A stretch of 64,000 bases of DNA from Mucilaginibacter sp. UBA5151 (GCA_002413785.1 DHXR01000021.1:1-64000); one strand, 5' to 3'; counted from the stretch's first letter, positions 1 through 8,888 are shown. Notes: generated by a model from the sequence alone, not told the origin. Numbers and translations: made by a program.

Positions 1-49
1 ACCCTACCTGTGAGAGGCTTGGGCTGAAATGCCCTTGCCTGCTCGATGA
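1..49 (+). other. Possible 3' end of a group II intron (domain VI), cut by window edge
   Basis: The first 49 bases contain TGAGAGG, then a GC-rich hairpin (GGGC near 25 pairing with GCCC near 32, flanked by GGC/GCC), then CTCGAT at 44-49. The same order, TGAGAGG, hairpin, CTCGAT, occurs in the better-supported intron remnant at 37056-37134. Bacterial group II introns commonly end in a domain VI hairpin followed by a sequence close to CTACTCGAT. Domain V and the rest would lie left of the window, so this is an inference from a short match. Confidence 0.35.
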
Positions 50-61
50 TGACAGGGAATT

Positions 62-94
62 AAAAAAGACCCGGCTCTCCTCAAACCGGGTCTT
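62..94 (-). terminator. Intrinsic terminator of the M1 peptidase gene
   Basis: A perfect 9-bp inverted repeat, AAGACCCGG at 66-74 and CCGGGTCTT at 86-94, is separated by 11 bases. On the minus strand it is followed by a run of six T (the A run at 62-67). It lies 42 bases past the stop codon of the minus-strand gene ending at 136, so it is placed to end that transcript. Confidence 0.8.
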
Positions 95-135
95 CTCATT
101 AATTCCTAAATCCGAAATCAAAGGCACCTTTCACC

Positions 136-2115
136 TTACTTCCCGTTCCACACGTTGTTTTTCCTGTCGATATCAGGCAACTGGTGGTCTGGGTCGAGTT
201 CCAAAGCAGTAATCTCGGAGGTGGATGGATAAATAAATGTCCATGTACCGCCGCGCTGCCAGATGTTTACCGGCAGGTTGATGGTTTCTGTTTTGCCATT
301 GGCCTGGGTTACTTTGAGTGTAACAGGCATAGCCAGTTTTTCTTTATTTACCAGGGTGATCAATGCCCCATTGGCAGCGTTGTCTTTCACATATTTTACC
401 CCTTGTATGGCCTGGTCGAGTTTCCAGGTGGTAAAAAACCATGGCTGGAAAAACCAGTTCAAATCCTCGCCCGATGCATCGTTCATCGCCCTGAAAAAGT
501 CATAAGGCAGCGGGTGTTTAAAGGCCCAGTGCTTAACATATTCATGAAATGCGTAATCAAAACGATCCGGGCCGAGCACTACGTTACGCAGTATATCAAG
601 TCCGCAGGATGTTTTCACATAATACTGGCCATACTCATTCTGTGCTTCGGGAGCAACCATCAGCGGGTCTTTTTCTCTTTTCATCATGGCTGCAATTTGG
701 TTTGCCGGCCTGTTTTTTGCGTTAAAATATTCGCCGTTATTAAATTTTTCGGTGGAGTATTCGTTGATAAAAGTGTTAAAACCTTCGTCCATCCACATGT
801 ATTTGCGCTCGTTTGAGCCAACGATCATCGGAAACCAGTTATGACCGATTTCGTGGGTGATATCGTTCCAAAGCTGACCATTTTTTAAATTGCTCAGGCA
901 GAAGATAATGCCCGGATATTCCATGCCTAATGCAACGCCTGATACGCTTGTTGCTGAGTTCCATGGATACTCAAAATATTTACCCGAGTAAATTTCGATG
1001 CTGTATTTCAAATATTCGGTTGAGCGGCCCCATGAATCATTGCCTGAACTTTCAATAGGGTAGGTGCTCATGGCAATACATTTGCGGCCCGAAGGAAGGT
1101 TAACCCTTGCAGCATCCCAGATAAATGCAGTTGAAGCGGCCCATGATACGTCGCGGGTGTTTTGCATTTTAAAATGCCAGGTTAATGTGCCTTTAAAAGG
1201 ATGGGTTGCATCCTGACCCACCTCGTCAGGGTTAATAATCATTACTGTTTTATCGCTTTCGCGGGCTGCGGCAAGCCTGCTTTGCTGTGTAGCGGTAAGC
1301 ACCTGCGAACCATTTTGCAGGTCGCCAGATCCGGCCACAGTCATATTAGCTGGGGCAGTGATATAATAGTCATAATCGCCGTAATCGCAATAAAATTCGC
1401 CTAAGCCCATATACGGCAGCGTGTTCCAGCCTTCCACATCGTCATAAACGCACATGCGTGGGTACCATTGCGCCAATTCATATACATAGCCTTGTTTAAA
1501 CTTCTTGCGGCCCATACGGTCGGCGCCGTAAAAAGGTATCGAAAAGCTGTAATTTACCTTTACCTGTATTTTTTCACCTTTAGCGCCCATCGGGGTGTTT
1601 AAGCGTACCTGCATACGGGCATCGGTGATCACCGGGTCAACATTATAGGTTTGGCCCTTGTAAGTTACCGATACCGAAGCGATATGGTAACCGCCGCGGT
1701 TAAAACCTTTTACGTCGAAACGGTCGCCGCCGATTGGGGTGGTAGCTGCTCCGCGCGAATCGGGTTTAAACAGGTTTTGATCCAGCTGCAGCCATAAATA
1801 ATCCAGGTTATCCGGACTATTATTAGTGTAGTTGATGACCACTTCGCCGGTAATGGTTGTATCCTGGTCTGTTTCGTTAAGACTGGCCTTGATTAGGTAG
1901 TCGGCCCGGTTTTGCCAGTAATGCTGACCGGGTTGCCCGCTGGCTGAGCGTGTATCGCCTGTTGTAGTTGGCCAAACAATGGGTCCAAATACTTCGTTAT
2001 GGTCGTATTTTATAGTATCCGTTGTTGTTTGTGCCGATGCTGTTACAATAGTGATCAGGAACAAACCCAATGCATACAACAGGGAATTGATTTTTAATAG
2101 TCGATTTTTTAACAT
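136..2115 (-). CDS. Secreted M1-family zinc metallopeptidase
   Basis: 659 aa. The N-terminus is a Sec signal peptide (basic start, hydrophobic stretch to about residue 26, TASAQ cleavage region), so the enzyme acts in the periplasm or outside. The zinc site is complete: HEIGH at 421-425 with the third ligand E444 in the WMDEGF segment, the HExxH-x18-E spacing of M1 (gluzincin) aminopeptidases. An N-terminal beta-domain of about 250 residues precedes it, as in bacterial M1 proteins of this size. Expected activity is removal of N-terminal residues from peptides. The exact substrate cannot be read from the sequence. The gene stands alone, with a terminator at 62-94. Confidence 0.93.
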   Translation of the reverse strand: MLKNRLLKINSLLYALGLFLITIVTASAQTTTDTIKYDHNEVFGPIVWPTTTGDTRSASGQPGQHYWQNRADYLIKASLNETDQDTTITGEVVINYTNNSPDNLDYLWLQLDQNLFKPDSRGAATTPIGGDRFDVKGFNRGGYHIASVSVTYKGQTYNVDPVITDARMQVRLNTPMGAKGEKIQVKVNYSFSIPFYGADRMGRKKFKQGYVYELAQWYPRMCVYDDVEGWNTLPYMGLGEFYCDYGDYDYYITAPANMTVAGSGDLQNGSQVLTATQQSRLAAARESDKTVMIINPDEVGQDATHPFKGTLTWHFKMQNTRDVSWAASTAFIWDAARVNLPSGRKCIAMSTYPIESSGNDSWGRSTEYLKYSIEIYSGKYFEYPWNSATSVSGVALGMEYPGIIFCLSNLKNGQLWNDITHEIGHNWFPMIVGSNERKYMWMDEGFNTFINEYSTEKFNNGEYFNAKNRPANQIAAMMKREKDPLMVAPEAQNEYGQYYVKTSCGLDILRNVVLGPDRFDYAFHEYVKHWAFKHPLPYDFFRAMNDASGEDLNWFFQPWFFTTWKLDQAIQGVKYVKDNAANGALITLVNKEKLAMPVTLKVTQANGKTETINLPVNIWQRGGTWTFIYPSTSEITALELDPDHQLPDIDRKNNVWNGK

Positions 2116-2227
2116 AATTATTATTCGCTTTTAATCAGGTCAGTGATTTTGATAATTTAAGCGGCAAATTAACCAAATAAATTACGAAATTGATAATTTG
2201 TAAGACGGATGATACAATTGGGGTGGA

Positions 2228-2255
2228 TTGGTTGATTAAGAATTTTGTATATTTG
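2228..2255 (+). promoter_or_regulatory. Bacteroidota-type promoter of the vapBC module
   Basis: TATATTTG at 2248-2255 is a perfect match to the Bacteroidota -7 box TAnnTTTG. A TTG at 2228-2230, 17 bases upstream, can serve as the -33 element. The antitoxin ATG at 2289 is 33 bases downstream, leaving room for a short leader. Confidence 0.5.
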
Positions 2256-2288
2256 TTTATTGTACCCTTAAGTTATAAAAGACAAGAT

Positions 2289-2534
2289 ATGCAGACAATA
2301 GACATAAATAAAAGATTGGTTGATAGTTATCTTGACCTTTTAGAAAATTTAAGCCCCAACAGCAAATTGGATTTGATTTCAAGACTTTCTGACTCGTTAA
2401 AATCTGGCAAGAAAAATAAAGTTAGCTCGCTAAAGTCACTATCGGGAGATTTTATTGAAGAAAAAAGTGCCGAAGAGATTATAGATGATTTAAAAAAAGC
2501 CAGAAATTTTACACGTAAGACAGAATCATTTTGA
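2289..2534 (+). CDS. Antitoxin of a VapBC-type type II toxin-antitoxin pair
   Basis: 81 aa from the ATG at 2289. The reading frame is open further upstream to 2190, but the ATG at 2289 follows a perfect -7 box by a plausible distance and the upstream residues look like read-through of promoter DNA. The protein is small, charged and mostly helical, with a C-terminal SAEEIIDDLKKARNF segment like the toxin-binding tails of Bacteroidota VapB-type antitoxins. Its stop codon overlaps the start of the PIN-domain toxin by 4 bases (TTGA), so the two are translationally coupled. It should bind and block the toxin and repress the promoter at 2228-2255. The family is inferred mainly from the partner. Confidence 0.75.
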   Translation: MQTIDINKRLVDSYLDLLENLSPNSKLDLISRLSDSLKSGKKNKVSSLKSLSGDFIEEKSAEEIIDDLKKARNFTRKTESF

Positions 2535-2929
2535 AACAGTATCTCCTCGACACTAATATTTATATTTATCTTTTTAAAGGATTATTTGATCTGACTGAAA
2601 AAATTGAAACCATTGGTACTGATAATTTTTTCATTTCGGAGATAACTATTGCTGAACTAAAGTTCGGCGCTGAAAACAGTGATTTTCCTGAAAAGAATGC
2701 CAAAAAAATAATTCAGATCCAACAACAGTTTACAATAATTCCTATTTTTAATTCGTTGGATGTTTATGCTAAGGAGAAGGCCCGGTTGAAAAAAGCAGGT
2801 AGAATATTAGATGATTTTGACCTGTTAATAGGTGCTACCGCTATCTCTAATAATTTAACATTAGTTACCAGAAATGTTTCTGATTTTGACAGATTAAATG
2901 GAATCGAAATTGAAAATTGGGCAAAATAA
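2531..2929 (+). CDS. PIN-domain toxin (VapC-like ribonuclease)
   Basis: 132 aa. PIN fold acidic residues are visible: D7 in LLDTN, E42 in TIAELKFG, D97 in DFDLLIGA and D118 in NVSDF. These coordinate Mg2+/Mn2+ in VapC RNases, which cut tRNA or rRNA. Length matches the family. The start is TTG at 2531, overlapping the antitoxin stop; no in-frame ATG precedes the conserved YLLDTN strand, so TTG is the credible start. Its own RNA target cannot be predicted. Confidence 0.88.
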   Translation: MKQYLLDTNIYIYLFKGLFDLTEKIETIGTDNFFISEITIAELKFGAENSDFPEKNAKKIIQIQQQFTIIPIFNSLDVYAKEKARLKKAGRILDDFDLLIGATAISNNLTLVTRNVSDFDRLNGIEIENWAK

Positions 2930-2933
2930 TAGT

Positions 2934-3092
2934 ATGATAAAAGAAAAGTTAGGCGAAGATCAAATTAAACCTCAAACTAATGTTTTACCACCTCATGTTT
3001 TAAACAGCATTGAGACAAGCCTTAAACAATATGAAAATGGCCAAACAATTTCTTTTGAGGAATTTAAGGAAAGGCATTTTTCTAAGAAATGA
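2934..3092 (+). CDS. Small antitoxin-like protein, partner toxin broken
   Basis: 52 aa from the ATG at 2934, four bases after the vapC stop. An upstream ATG at 2898 lies inside vapC and is less likely. The C-terminal half, with SLKQYENGQTISFEEF then KERHF, resembles the toxin-binding tail of short antitoxins paired with ParE/RelE toxins in Bacteroidota. Its TGA stop overlaps an ATG (ATGA at 3089-3092) that begins the remains of such a toxin. The antitoxin frame is intact although its toxin is not, so it is now an orphan antitoxin or could cross-neutralise another toxin. Confidence 0.65.
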   Translation: MIKEKLGEDQIKPQTNVLPPHVLNSIETSLKQYENGQTISFEEFKERHFSKK

Positions 3093-3246
3093 AATATAAA
3101 GAATAAACACCCCCTCGCGGAAGAAAAAACAAAACCAGAATTACCTTCTCCATAAGAATTTTTCTATGCTATATAAAGTGGACAATGATGTTATTTTGAT
3201 AAATTGTTTTTGGGATAACAGGCAGGACCCTTTCATTATTTTTTGA
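3089..3246 (+). pseudogene. ParE/RelE-type toxin remnant, internally deleted
   Basis: ATG at 3089 opens MKYKE and then a stop: a typical ParE/RelE N-terminus cut short. From about 3103 to 3246 another frame reads through NYLLHKNFSMLYKVDNDV and ends INCFWDNRQDP, FIIF, stop. YLVHKNF...YRVD...FWDnRQdP is the C-terminal half of Bacteroidota ParE-like toxins. The central 50 or more residues are missing. The ATGA overlap with the antitoxin preserves the original operon layout. Seen directly: both ends and the lost middle. Inferred: the family and that the toxin is dead. Confidence 0.7.
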
Positions 3247-3398
3247 ATCCTTTTCAGAGCCTGATAAATTATTGCTTTGGTTTTTGGGTCCAAATAGTTC
3301 TGAAATTCCGAAAAATTACTTTCCTGAAACTTTTTTCACCCCAATCAATTTAATTTATCGGCTTAAATATTCCCATTTTTGCCAATCAATAAAAACAA

Positions 3399-5528
3399 AT
3401 GAACCACCTCGCTAATTCCACCTCTCCATACCTGCTGCAACATGCCAATAACCCGGTTAACTGGTATCCCTGGGGGCCCGAAGCATTGCAAAGGGCAAAG
3501 GACGAAAACAAACTGATCCTCGTGAGCATTGGCTATTCGGCCTGCCACTGGTGTCATGTGATGGAGCATGAAAGCTTTGAGGATGAAAAAGTGGCGGCGG
3601 TAATGAATGAATACTTTGTCTGCATAAAAGTGGACAGGGAAGAACGCCCGGATGTTGACCAGATCTACATGAGCGCCGTTCAGTTAATGAGCGGCAGGGG
3701 AGGATGGCCGCTGAATTGTATTTGCCTGCCCGATCAGCGGCCTATTTACGGCGGTACCTATTTCCGCAAAAACGACTGGACCAGCCTGTTGTTTAACCTC
3801 GCCGATTTTTACAAAAATAAGCCTGATGAAGCGGAAGAATATGCTGCAAAGCTCACAGAAGGCATCATTCAATATGAATCTATCGCTTTTGTTAAGGAGC
3901 AACCCGACAATACCCTGGATGATCTGGAACAAACAGTAAATAACTGGAAAAAGTATTTCGACAAAAAAGAAGGCGGTCTCGGTGCCGCCCCAAAATTCCC
4001 GATGCCAAATAACTGGCTGTCGCTGATGCGGTATGCACATTTGGCGAAGGACGAAAATGTTGCAGGTGCGGTAAAACTAACGCTGCATAAAATGGCTTTC
4101 GGCGGTATTTACGACCATATCGGCGGCGGCTTTGCCCGTTATGCTGTGGACGGCGTTTGGCATGTGCCGCATTTTGAAAAAATGCTGTATGATAATGCCC
4201 AACTGCTCGGCCTTTATGCCGAGGCTTTTACCTGGAACCCCGACCCGCTTTATAAAAAAGTGGCTGAAGGCATCATCGGTTTTACCATGCGCGAATTATG
4301 CTCACCCGAATACGGCTTTTATTCGGCGCTTGACGCGGACAGTGAGGGTAAGGAAGGTAAGTTCTACATTTTCACCAAAACGGAAATTGAACATATATTA
4401 GGTGCAGATACAGATTTGTTCTGCATCTATTACCATATTACTGATGATGGCAACTGGGAAGAGGAGGCATCCAATGTATTGTTCCGTCGGGAAAATGATG
4501 AAGAACTGGCTGATAAGTTAGGCCTGCAGGTTGACGTACTTCTTGAAAAAATTGAAGCATCCCGTCAAAAAGTATTTGAAGCCCGTAGCCTGCGGGTGCG
4601 CCCCGGTCTTGATAATAAAATACTGGCCTCGTGGAACGGACTTATGCTAAAAGGCCTATGCGACGCTTACCGCGCCTTTAATAAACCGGAGTACCTGGAT
4701 ATGGCTATAAAAAATGCAGGGTTTATATTGGGGGGCCTGTTAAATAAAGATGGAAGATTAAGCCGGATTTATGTCTCACCTAAATCCTCTCCAAAGGAAG
4801 CCTCACCTAAATCCTCTCCAAAGGAGAGGACTTCAAAAGAAAAAGAAACTGCTTCTATCTCCCTCTCCTTTGGAGAGGGTCGGGGTGAGGCGAACGACTA
4901 CCGGGGTGAGGCAAATGTTGCATTTTTAGACGACTATGCCAATATCATCAATGCCTTTATCGCTTTATACGAGGTTACTTTTGATGAACAATGGCTTATC
5001 CATGCAAAAAAATTAGCGGACCAGGCTATCGGCCATTATTATGATGAAGCCAGCGGTATCTTCTTTTATACAGCTGATGACGATGAACAACTGATCGCCC
5101 GTAAATCCGAAATTATGGATGGGGTAACGCCGGCGTCAAACTCTGTGATGGCCCGCAACCTTCATCAGTTGGGCCTGTTATTTGATGATGGGCAATACCT
5201 TGATATTTCTGCCCAATTGTTAAGAAATATTTTTCCGCATCTTTCCAAATACCCTTCTGCATACTCAAACTGGATATTACTGTTGCAGGAACAGGTTTTC
5301 GGGACATACGAGATAGCTGTCACAGGCAATGAGGCAGAGGCTATCCGGCAGGAAATGGAAAAAAATTACATCCCCAACAAAATTATCTTGGGAGGTAAAA
5401 AAGGAAGTTTACCTTTGCTGCAGGATAAGTTTGGTGCTGCTACACAAATATTTATTTGTAAAGATAAAACCTGCGGCTTACCTGCAAAAAATATAGCTGA
5501 AGCTATAAAACAAATAAGGAACGTCTGA
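3399..5528 (+). CDS. DUF255 thioredoxin-like protein (YyaL/SPATA20 family) with repeat insertion
   Basis: 709 aa. Residues 1-160 form a thioredoxin-like DUF255 domain with C49-H-W-C52 in place of CxxC. The remainder is an (alpha/alpha)6-barrel of the N-acylglucosamine 2-epimerase type, as in YyaL and mammalian SPATA20; the biochemical role of this family is not established. Between SRIY and VAFLDDYAN, residues 459-504 are Ser/Lys/Glu-rich low complexity encoded by a palindromic repeat normally found between genes (4775-4912). The insert is exactly 138 bases, so the frame survives in a loop. The stop codon (5526-5528) lies inside another palindromic repeat. Confidence 0.9.
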   Translation: MNHLANSTSPYLLQHANNPVNWYPWGPEALQRAKDENKLILVSIGYSACHWCHVMEHESFEDEKVAAVMNEYFVCIKVDREERPDVDQIYMSAVQLMSGRGGWPLNCICLPDQRPIYGGTYFRKNDWTSLLFNLADFYKNKPDEAEEYAAKLTEGIIQYESIAFVKEQPDNTLDDLEQTVNNWKKYFDKKEGGLGAAPKFPMPNNWLSLMRYAHLAKDENVAGAVKLTLHKMAFGGIYDHIGGGFARYAVDGVWHVPHFEKMLYDNAQLLGLYAEAFTWNPDPLYKKVAEGIIGFTMRELCSPEYGFYSALDADSEGKEGKFYIFTKTEIEHILGADTDLFCIYYHITDDGNWEEEASNVLFRRENDEELADKLGLQVDVLLEKIEASRQKVFEARSLRVRPGLDNKILASWNGLMLKGLCDAYRAFNKPEYLDMAIKNAGFILGGLLNKDGRLSRIYVSPKSSPKEASPKSSPKERTSKEKETASISLSFGEGRGEANDYRGEANVAFLDDYANIINAFIALYEVTFDEQWLIHAKKLADQAIGHYYDEASGIFFYTADDDEQLIARKSEIMDGVTPASNSVMARNLHQLGLLFDDGQYLDISAQLLRNIFPHLSKYPSAYSNWILLLQEQVFGTYEIAVTGNEAEAIRQEMEKNYIPNKIILGGKKGSLPLLQDKFGAATQIFICKDKTCGLPAKNIAEAIKQIRNV
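4775..4912. repeat. Intergenic-type palindromic repeat inserted in frame in a coding sequence
   Basis: The core is a left arm GCCTCACCTAAATCCTCTCC.. at 4800-4832 and a right arm ..CTCTCCTTTGGAGAGGGT.. ending GGTGAGGC at 4891. A second partial left arm (4775-4799) and a second partial right end (4902-4912, CGGGGTGAGGC) flank it, as if copies are nested or the ends were duplicated. The same element lies between genes at 17670-17754 and 38983-39094. Length here is 138 bases, a multiple of three. Confidence 0.9.
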
Positions 5529-5615
5529 ATCAGAATTTACAGAATTTTTGAATTAACAGAATATAGTGCGTTTGCATTTTGCTAATTCTTGAATTCTGTA
5601 AATTCTGATTCAGAC
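5523..5615. repeat. GTCTGAATCAG palindromic repeat, copy 1
   Basis: An inverted repeat begins GTCTGAATCAGAATT at 5523 and ends AATTCTGATTCAGAC at 5615, with partly paired AT-rich inner segments (ACAGAATTTTTGAATT against AATTCTTGAATTCTGT). It contains the stop codon of the upstream gene. A closely similar element is at 22106-22183 and a diverged one at 8691-8781. Confidence 0.85.
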
Positions 5616-5641
5616 AAATTAAAAACAAAAAATAATTGATA

Positions 5642-6142
5642 ATGAAGATTAACCCCCAACACGTTGTGTCATTAACTTACGATCTGTATGTTGACCAGGA
5701 AGACGGCTCTGAAGCTTTACAGGAAAGCGCAACCGAAGAACAGCCGCTTACTTTTTTATACGGCGCCGGACAAATGCTCCCTAAATTTGAGGAAAACCTG
5801 AGCGCCCTTTCTACAGGCGATACTTATGATTTCCGTTTAGCGGCAGAAGATGCTTATGGCGATTATGACGAGGAAGCTGTAGCAAACCTCCCATTGGATA
5901 TGTTTAAAGGAACAGATATGCCCGAAATTGGAAGCGTATTGCCTTTACAGGATAATAATGGCCACCATTTCCAGGGCCAGGTAGTATCAGTTGCTGAAGA
6001 TTCGGTAATTGTTGACCTTAACCACCCTATGGCCGGGCTTGAATTGCATTTTAAAGGAAATATTTTAAATGTGCGCCCTGCTACCCCTGAAGAATTATCC
6101 CATGGCCACGCGCATGGCGCTGATGGTCATCACGGGCATTAA
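5642..6142 (+). CDS. SlyD-like FKBP-type peptidyl-prolyl cis-trans isomerase
   Basis: 166 aa from the ATG at 5642; a TTG two codons earlier is less likely. The SlyD pattern is clear: short FKBP half, then an insert-in-flap chaperone domain (about 65-130, AAEDAYGDYDEEAV), then the return FKBP strand. It is cytosolic, without signal peptide. The His-rich tail HGHAHGADGHHGH can bind nickel or zinc. In E. coli SlyD helps HypB supply nickel to hydrogenase; hyp genes are present here 33 kb away, so such a link is possible but only inferred. Confidence 0.9.
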   Translation: MKINPQHVVSLTYDLYVDQEDGSEALQESATEEQPLTFLYGAGQMLPKFEENLSALSTGDTYDFRLAAEDAYGDYDEEAVANLPLDMFKGTDMPEIGSVLPLQDNNGHHFQGQVVSVAEDSVIVDLNHPMAGLELHFKGNILNVRPATPEELSHGHAHGADGHHGH

Positions 6143-6206
6143 TTTTTACTTTATGCCTGATAGTTCATCGCAAAATAATCACAGGCAATAGATTTTATAC
6201 TTCGTT

Positions 6207-6236
6207 ACCCACTTTACCGTGTACGGTAAAGTGGGT
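6207..6236. terminator. Perfect hairpin between convergent genes
   Basis: ACCCACTTTACCG (6207-6219) pairs perfectly with CGGTAAAGTGGGT (6224-6236) around a 4-base loop, TGTA. It lies between the slyD-like gene and the convergent gene at 6367-7059 and could end transcription from both sides. No T-run follows on either strand, so the terminator role is uncertain; an isolated palindromic repeat is the alternative. Confidence 0.5.
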
Positions 6237-6366
6237 GATCAAGCGAAGAGATGACCGGTACATAAGACTCCTTCAGAGGTAAGTAAACCCGCCATGCGCA
6301 GGCTTGCTATCCCCGACCCTTATCATTATTAAAGAAATTTTTACCAAAATCGTGTGCTGACAAACT

Positions 6367-7059
6367 TCAGTTAAAATCAAGTCCCCCTTCAGAGGTTACA
6401 AAGCATTTTATAATGATCCTCGACAACACCGGGGTTCCATTTAAAGCGGCAGGTTTAAATGTACGGTCAGCCTCGTCAAACAGGTTAATATCAAGTTTAA
6501 AGGTATGGTCATAATCGTAAAAGCCGGATTGGATATGTACTGTATAATCGGCCAGCCTGCCCATCGGGCTTATTAATAATTCAATGCTTGCTTCGAAAGC
6601 GTCTGTTTGAATATCCCAGGTTTCAAAAGGTAATCGGAACAGGCTCACATAAGGGATGAAACCATAATAACTGCCGCCAATTTTTAAAGGTATTGCAACT
6701 CTGTCCCCGTTTTTTAAGGTATCATCAAAAAGAAAGCGGAGGTCATCGTTTTCATTTAACGGCGCCAGAAAGGTGAAAATATTTTTGTCGTAATTGTATT
6801 TTTGAATTAATGTGCCATTAGTGTTGAAGAATTGCCAGACACCTGTTTTTAAATTTTTATGGTAATTCCCCCTTGCCAGCAATGTTTTGCGCCTGAATAA
6901 GGCTGTGTAAGGGCCTTCTTTTGTTTCAGGATCAGCCTTCAGAACGTAGTACCGTTCAATTACATGATTTGAAAGCTTGTTTTTTCTTTCAGCAGTGTCC
7001 TGTGCAAAACAATCAGTTATGCATAAGGGGATAAAAAGTAAAAGAAAAATGTTTTTCAC
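6367..7059 (-). CDS. Secreted protein with MORN/YwqK-like segment, function unknown
   Basis: 230 aa. The N-terminus (MKNIFLLLFIPLCITDCFAQ) is a Sec signal peptide. Residues about 45-95 (KEGPYTALF, LARGNYHKNLKTGVWQFF, GTLIQKYNYD) follow the alternating MORN-variant pattern of YwqK-type proteins common in Bacteroidota. The rest shows no motif I recognise. It stands alone, convergent with the slyD-like gene. Function not assigned. Confidence 0.75.
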   Translation of the reverse strand: MKNIFLLLFIPLCITDCFAQDTAERKNKLSNHVIERYYVLKADPETKEGPYTALFRRKTLLARGNYHKNLKTGVWQFFNTNGTLIQKYNYDKNIFTFLAPLNENDDLRFLFDDTLKNGDRVAIPLKIGGSYYGFIPYVSLFRLPFETWDIQTDAFEASIELLISPMGRLADYTVHIQSGFYDYDHTFKLDINLFDEADRTFKPAALNGTPVLSRIIIKCFVTSEGGLDFN

Positions 7060-7506
7060 AGGTTAATGCTTTCAGCTAATATAAAGTTTGTATGGCTAAT
7101 ATTCAAATAATTTAGTTTGACCCGGAATCCGGGAAAATGCGGAAGAAAAAAAAAGAAAATTAAGCAAAAAAAGCATACGCCGGGGCCTTTATAAACAGTA
7201 TTACCGTTTTTTTACTAAAAAATTATTCTTCCTGTCGGGCTTGCTGACTTTCGCGGCTTTCAGACTATAAAATGTAACCACTTATACCCTGCTTATCGTA
7301 TTTATGCTAATGAGGTATCTCATAATAATTTCGCTCATTTCAGACCAGTATTTCCCTCAAAATAAATTAATTTATAAATTATATAAGTCTATATCAGCGG
7401 TTTAAAACATAATCGTCATTTTATTGTCATAAACGGGCAATTTAGCATACCTTTAAGGCGATATAAACATACGCAACACAAACAAAGGCTTATTCCCCCC
7501 TAATTA
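7060..7506 (+). promoter_or_regulatory. Gene gap with candidate promoter of the desaturase
   Basis: This 447-base gap separates divergent genes. TACCTTTA at 7448-7455 fits the TAnnTTTG -7 box with one difference, and a TTG at 7424-7426 lies 21 bases upstream as a -33 element; the desaturase ATG is 51 bases downstream. The rest is AT-rich (notably 7360-7395) and holds no open frame or repeat that I can support. Confidence 0.35.
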
Positions 7507-8574
7507 ATGTCGTTTATTAAAAATGTGCTCGAACCACCTTCTTATGGGTGGAAAGACGAGTTTGGTCAACTTACAAAACCACAGACCGGTCAAATTTCAA
7601 AGGAATTTTTCTCAAGGTTAAATGTATTCAAAAATAAAAAAAACTGGCTTTCATTTACAAGCTGGTCTTTGGTAATGATCCTCGCGGTCTTCTTGTTTTT
7701 ATTTATATTTAAGTACTTCAGTATACCAGGGCTTATATGTGCCTTTGTCTATAGTATGATAGTTATGGGAAGTCATGGCACCATCTGGCACCACAGGTAC
7801 TGTACCCACAGGGCCTATAAATTCAAAAATAATTTTTGGAGGTTTTTTACCCAAAACCTTACCCTTAAAATAATTCCTGAAGAGATCTATGCCATATCGC
7901 ACCACGTACACCATGCATTGTCTGATCAGCCCGGCGACCCTTATAATGCCCAGGGCGGGTTTTTATATTGTTTCTTAGCTGATGTAAACCACCAGCCGAT
8001 AGCGCGCAATATGAGCGAAAAGGATTATAACCATTGTGTTAAATTAATGGACCATGTAGGGATTCACGCCAATACCTATACCCAATATAAAAAATGGGGC
8101 ACTATTGCCAACCCTGCCCGTACAATTTTGGGCATTATCCTCAACTGGGGGTTTTGGTTTGCTGTGTTTTACCTGATTGGCGGGCCAGCGCTTGTTTGCG
8201 CCCTTTTTGGAGCAGCAGGCTTTTGGGCGGTTGGTGTACGCACATTTAATTACGAAGGACATGGCAAAGGTAAAGATAAACGCCGTGAGGGTGTTGATTA
8301 TAACCGTGACGATATGTCAATTAACCAGATCTGGCCGGGTTACGTAGCCGGGGAGTGGCATAATAACCACCATTTGTTCCCTAAGAGCGCGCGTTCGGGT
8401 TTTAAACCCTATCAGGTGGATACCGCGTGGTACTATATAAAATTCATGAGCATGGTGGGTGCGGTAAGTTCGTATAATGACTCAAAAAAGCAATTTTACC
8501 TGGAGTATGTTAAAGAGCCGGCAATAATTGAAAAAGAAATAGCCTTTAAGTTAGATCAACCGGTAATGGAATAG
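7507..8574 (+). CDS. Acyl-CoA/acyl-lipid delta-9-type fatty acid desaturase
   Basis: 355 aa integral membrane di-iron enzyme. The three histidine boxes are present: HHRYCTH at 95-101 (with H90 just before), HHVHH at 132-136 and HNNHH at 285-289. Hydrophobic pairs lie at about 50-90 and 215-245. The pattern matches the stearoyl-CoA (delta-9) desaturase branch, which inserts a cis double bond using O2 and an electron donor, thereby adjusting membrane fluidity. A strong hairpin terminator follows at 8639-8670. A second, different desaturase is at 37240-38328. Confidence 0.93.
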   Translation: MSFIKNVLEPPSYGWKDEFGQLTKPQTGQISKEFFSRLNVFKNKKNWLSFTSWSLVMILAVFLFLFIFKYFSIPGLICAFVYSMIVMGSHGTIWHHRYCTHRAYKFKNNFWRFFTQNLTLKIIPEEIYAISHHVHHALSDQPGDPYNAQGGFLYCFLADVNHQPIARNMSEKDYNHCVKLMDHVGIHANTYTQYKKWGTIANPARTILGIILNWGFWFAVFYLIGGPALVCALFGAAGFWAVGVRTFNYEGHGKGKDKRREGVDYNRDDMSINQIWPGYVAGEWHNNHHLFPKSARSGFKPYQVDTAWYYIKFMSMVGAVSSYNDSKKQFYLEYVKEPAIIEKEIAFKLDQPVME

Positions 8575-8638
8575 ATTTCAATAGCGATACCAATCCCGTT
8601 GGCGTTTAGCCTGGCCGGGGTATCGAAGAGTTTTAAAT

Positions 8639-8670
8639 AAAAAGCCTGGCCGGTAAGCGCCGGGCTTTTT
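8639..8670 (+). terminator. Intrinsic terminator of the desaturase gene
   Basis: AAAAAGCCTGGC (8639-8650) pairs with GCCGGGCTTTTT (8659-8670) with a single mismatch around an 8-base loop and ends in a T-run. It is 65 bases past the desaturase stop and can also work on the minus strand because the left arm begins with an A-run. Confidence 0.85.
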
Positions 8671-8690
8671 ATTTAACAGGTGTTCCTTTT

Positions 8691-8781
8691 GTTTGAACCA
8701 TGATTAAAGGATTAGAGGATTTTCATGATTTTTTGAAGTGCATCATGGTAATCTTTAAATCCTAAAAATCAAGGTTCAGAC
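8691..8781. repeat. Diverged GTCTGAA-type palindromic repeat
   Basis: Starts GTTTGAACCATGATT at 8691 and ends AATCAAGGTTCAGAC at 8781, with further matching arms (AAAGGATTAGAGGATT against AATCTTTAAATCCT). The end sequences resemble those of the repeats at 5523-5615 and 22106-22183, so it may belong to the same broad class. Confidence 0.7.
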
Positions 8782-8863
8782 AAAAATATGCCGCAAACTG
8801 GAACAGAACCAGCCCTGCTAAGGTGCAGCTTAGCCGAAATGCCGAAATGCTTGATAGTAGTAT

Positions 8864-8888
8864 AAAGCCCGATTGAGCGCCGGGCTTT
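8864..8888 (+). terminator. Second GC hairpin in the gap before the TolB-like gene
   Basis: AAAGCCCG (8864-8871) pairs perfectly with CGGGCTTT (8881-8888), followed by GTTGTT. It resembles the terminator at 8639-8670 and may be a copy of it. No gene directly precedes it, so it may be inactive. The rest of the 8575-9027 gap holds no open frame I can support. Confidence 0.4.

Noticed and set aside
184..816. Plus-strand 210-codon open frame opposite the M1 peptidase
   Set aside because: It lies wholly antisense to a well-supported gene, is rich in Cys, Phe and His as antisense frames often are, and shows no family motif.
2190..2288. Longer antitoxin beginning at 2190
   Set aside because: It would include the promoter -7 box TATATTTG; the ATG at 2289 fits the transcript start better.
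5642..6142. SlyD-like protein as part of the hydrogenase system
   Set aside because: The His tail and the known E. coli link are suggestive, but it is 33 kb from the hyp genes and has no operator of the shared type, so no system membership is claimed.
6367..7059. YwqK-type antitoxin
   Set aside because: It has a MORN-like segment but also a Sec signal peptide and no toxin neighbour, so a toxin-antitoxin role is not supported.
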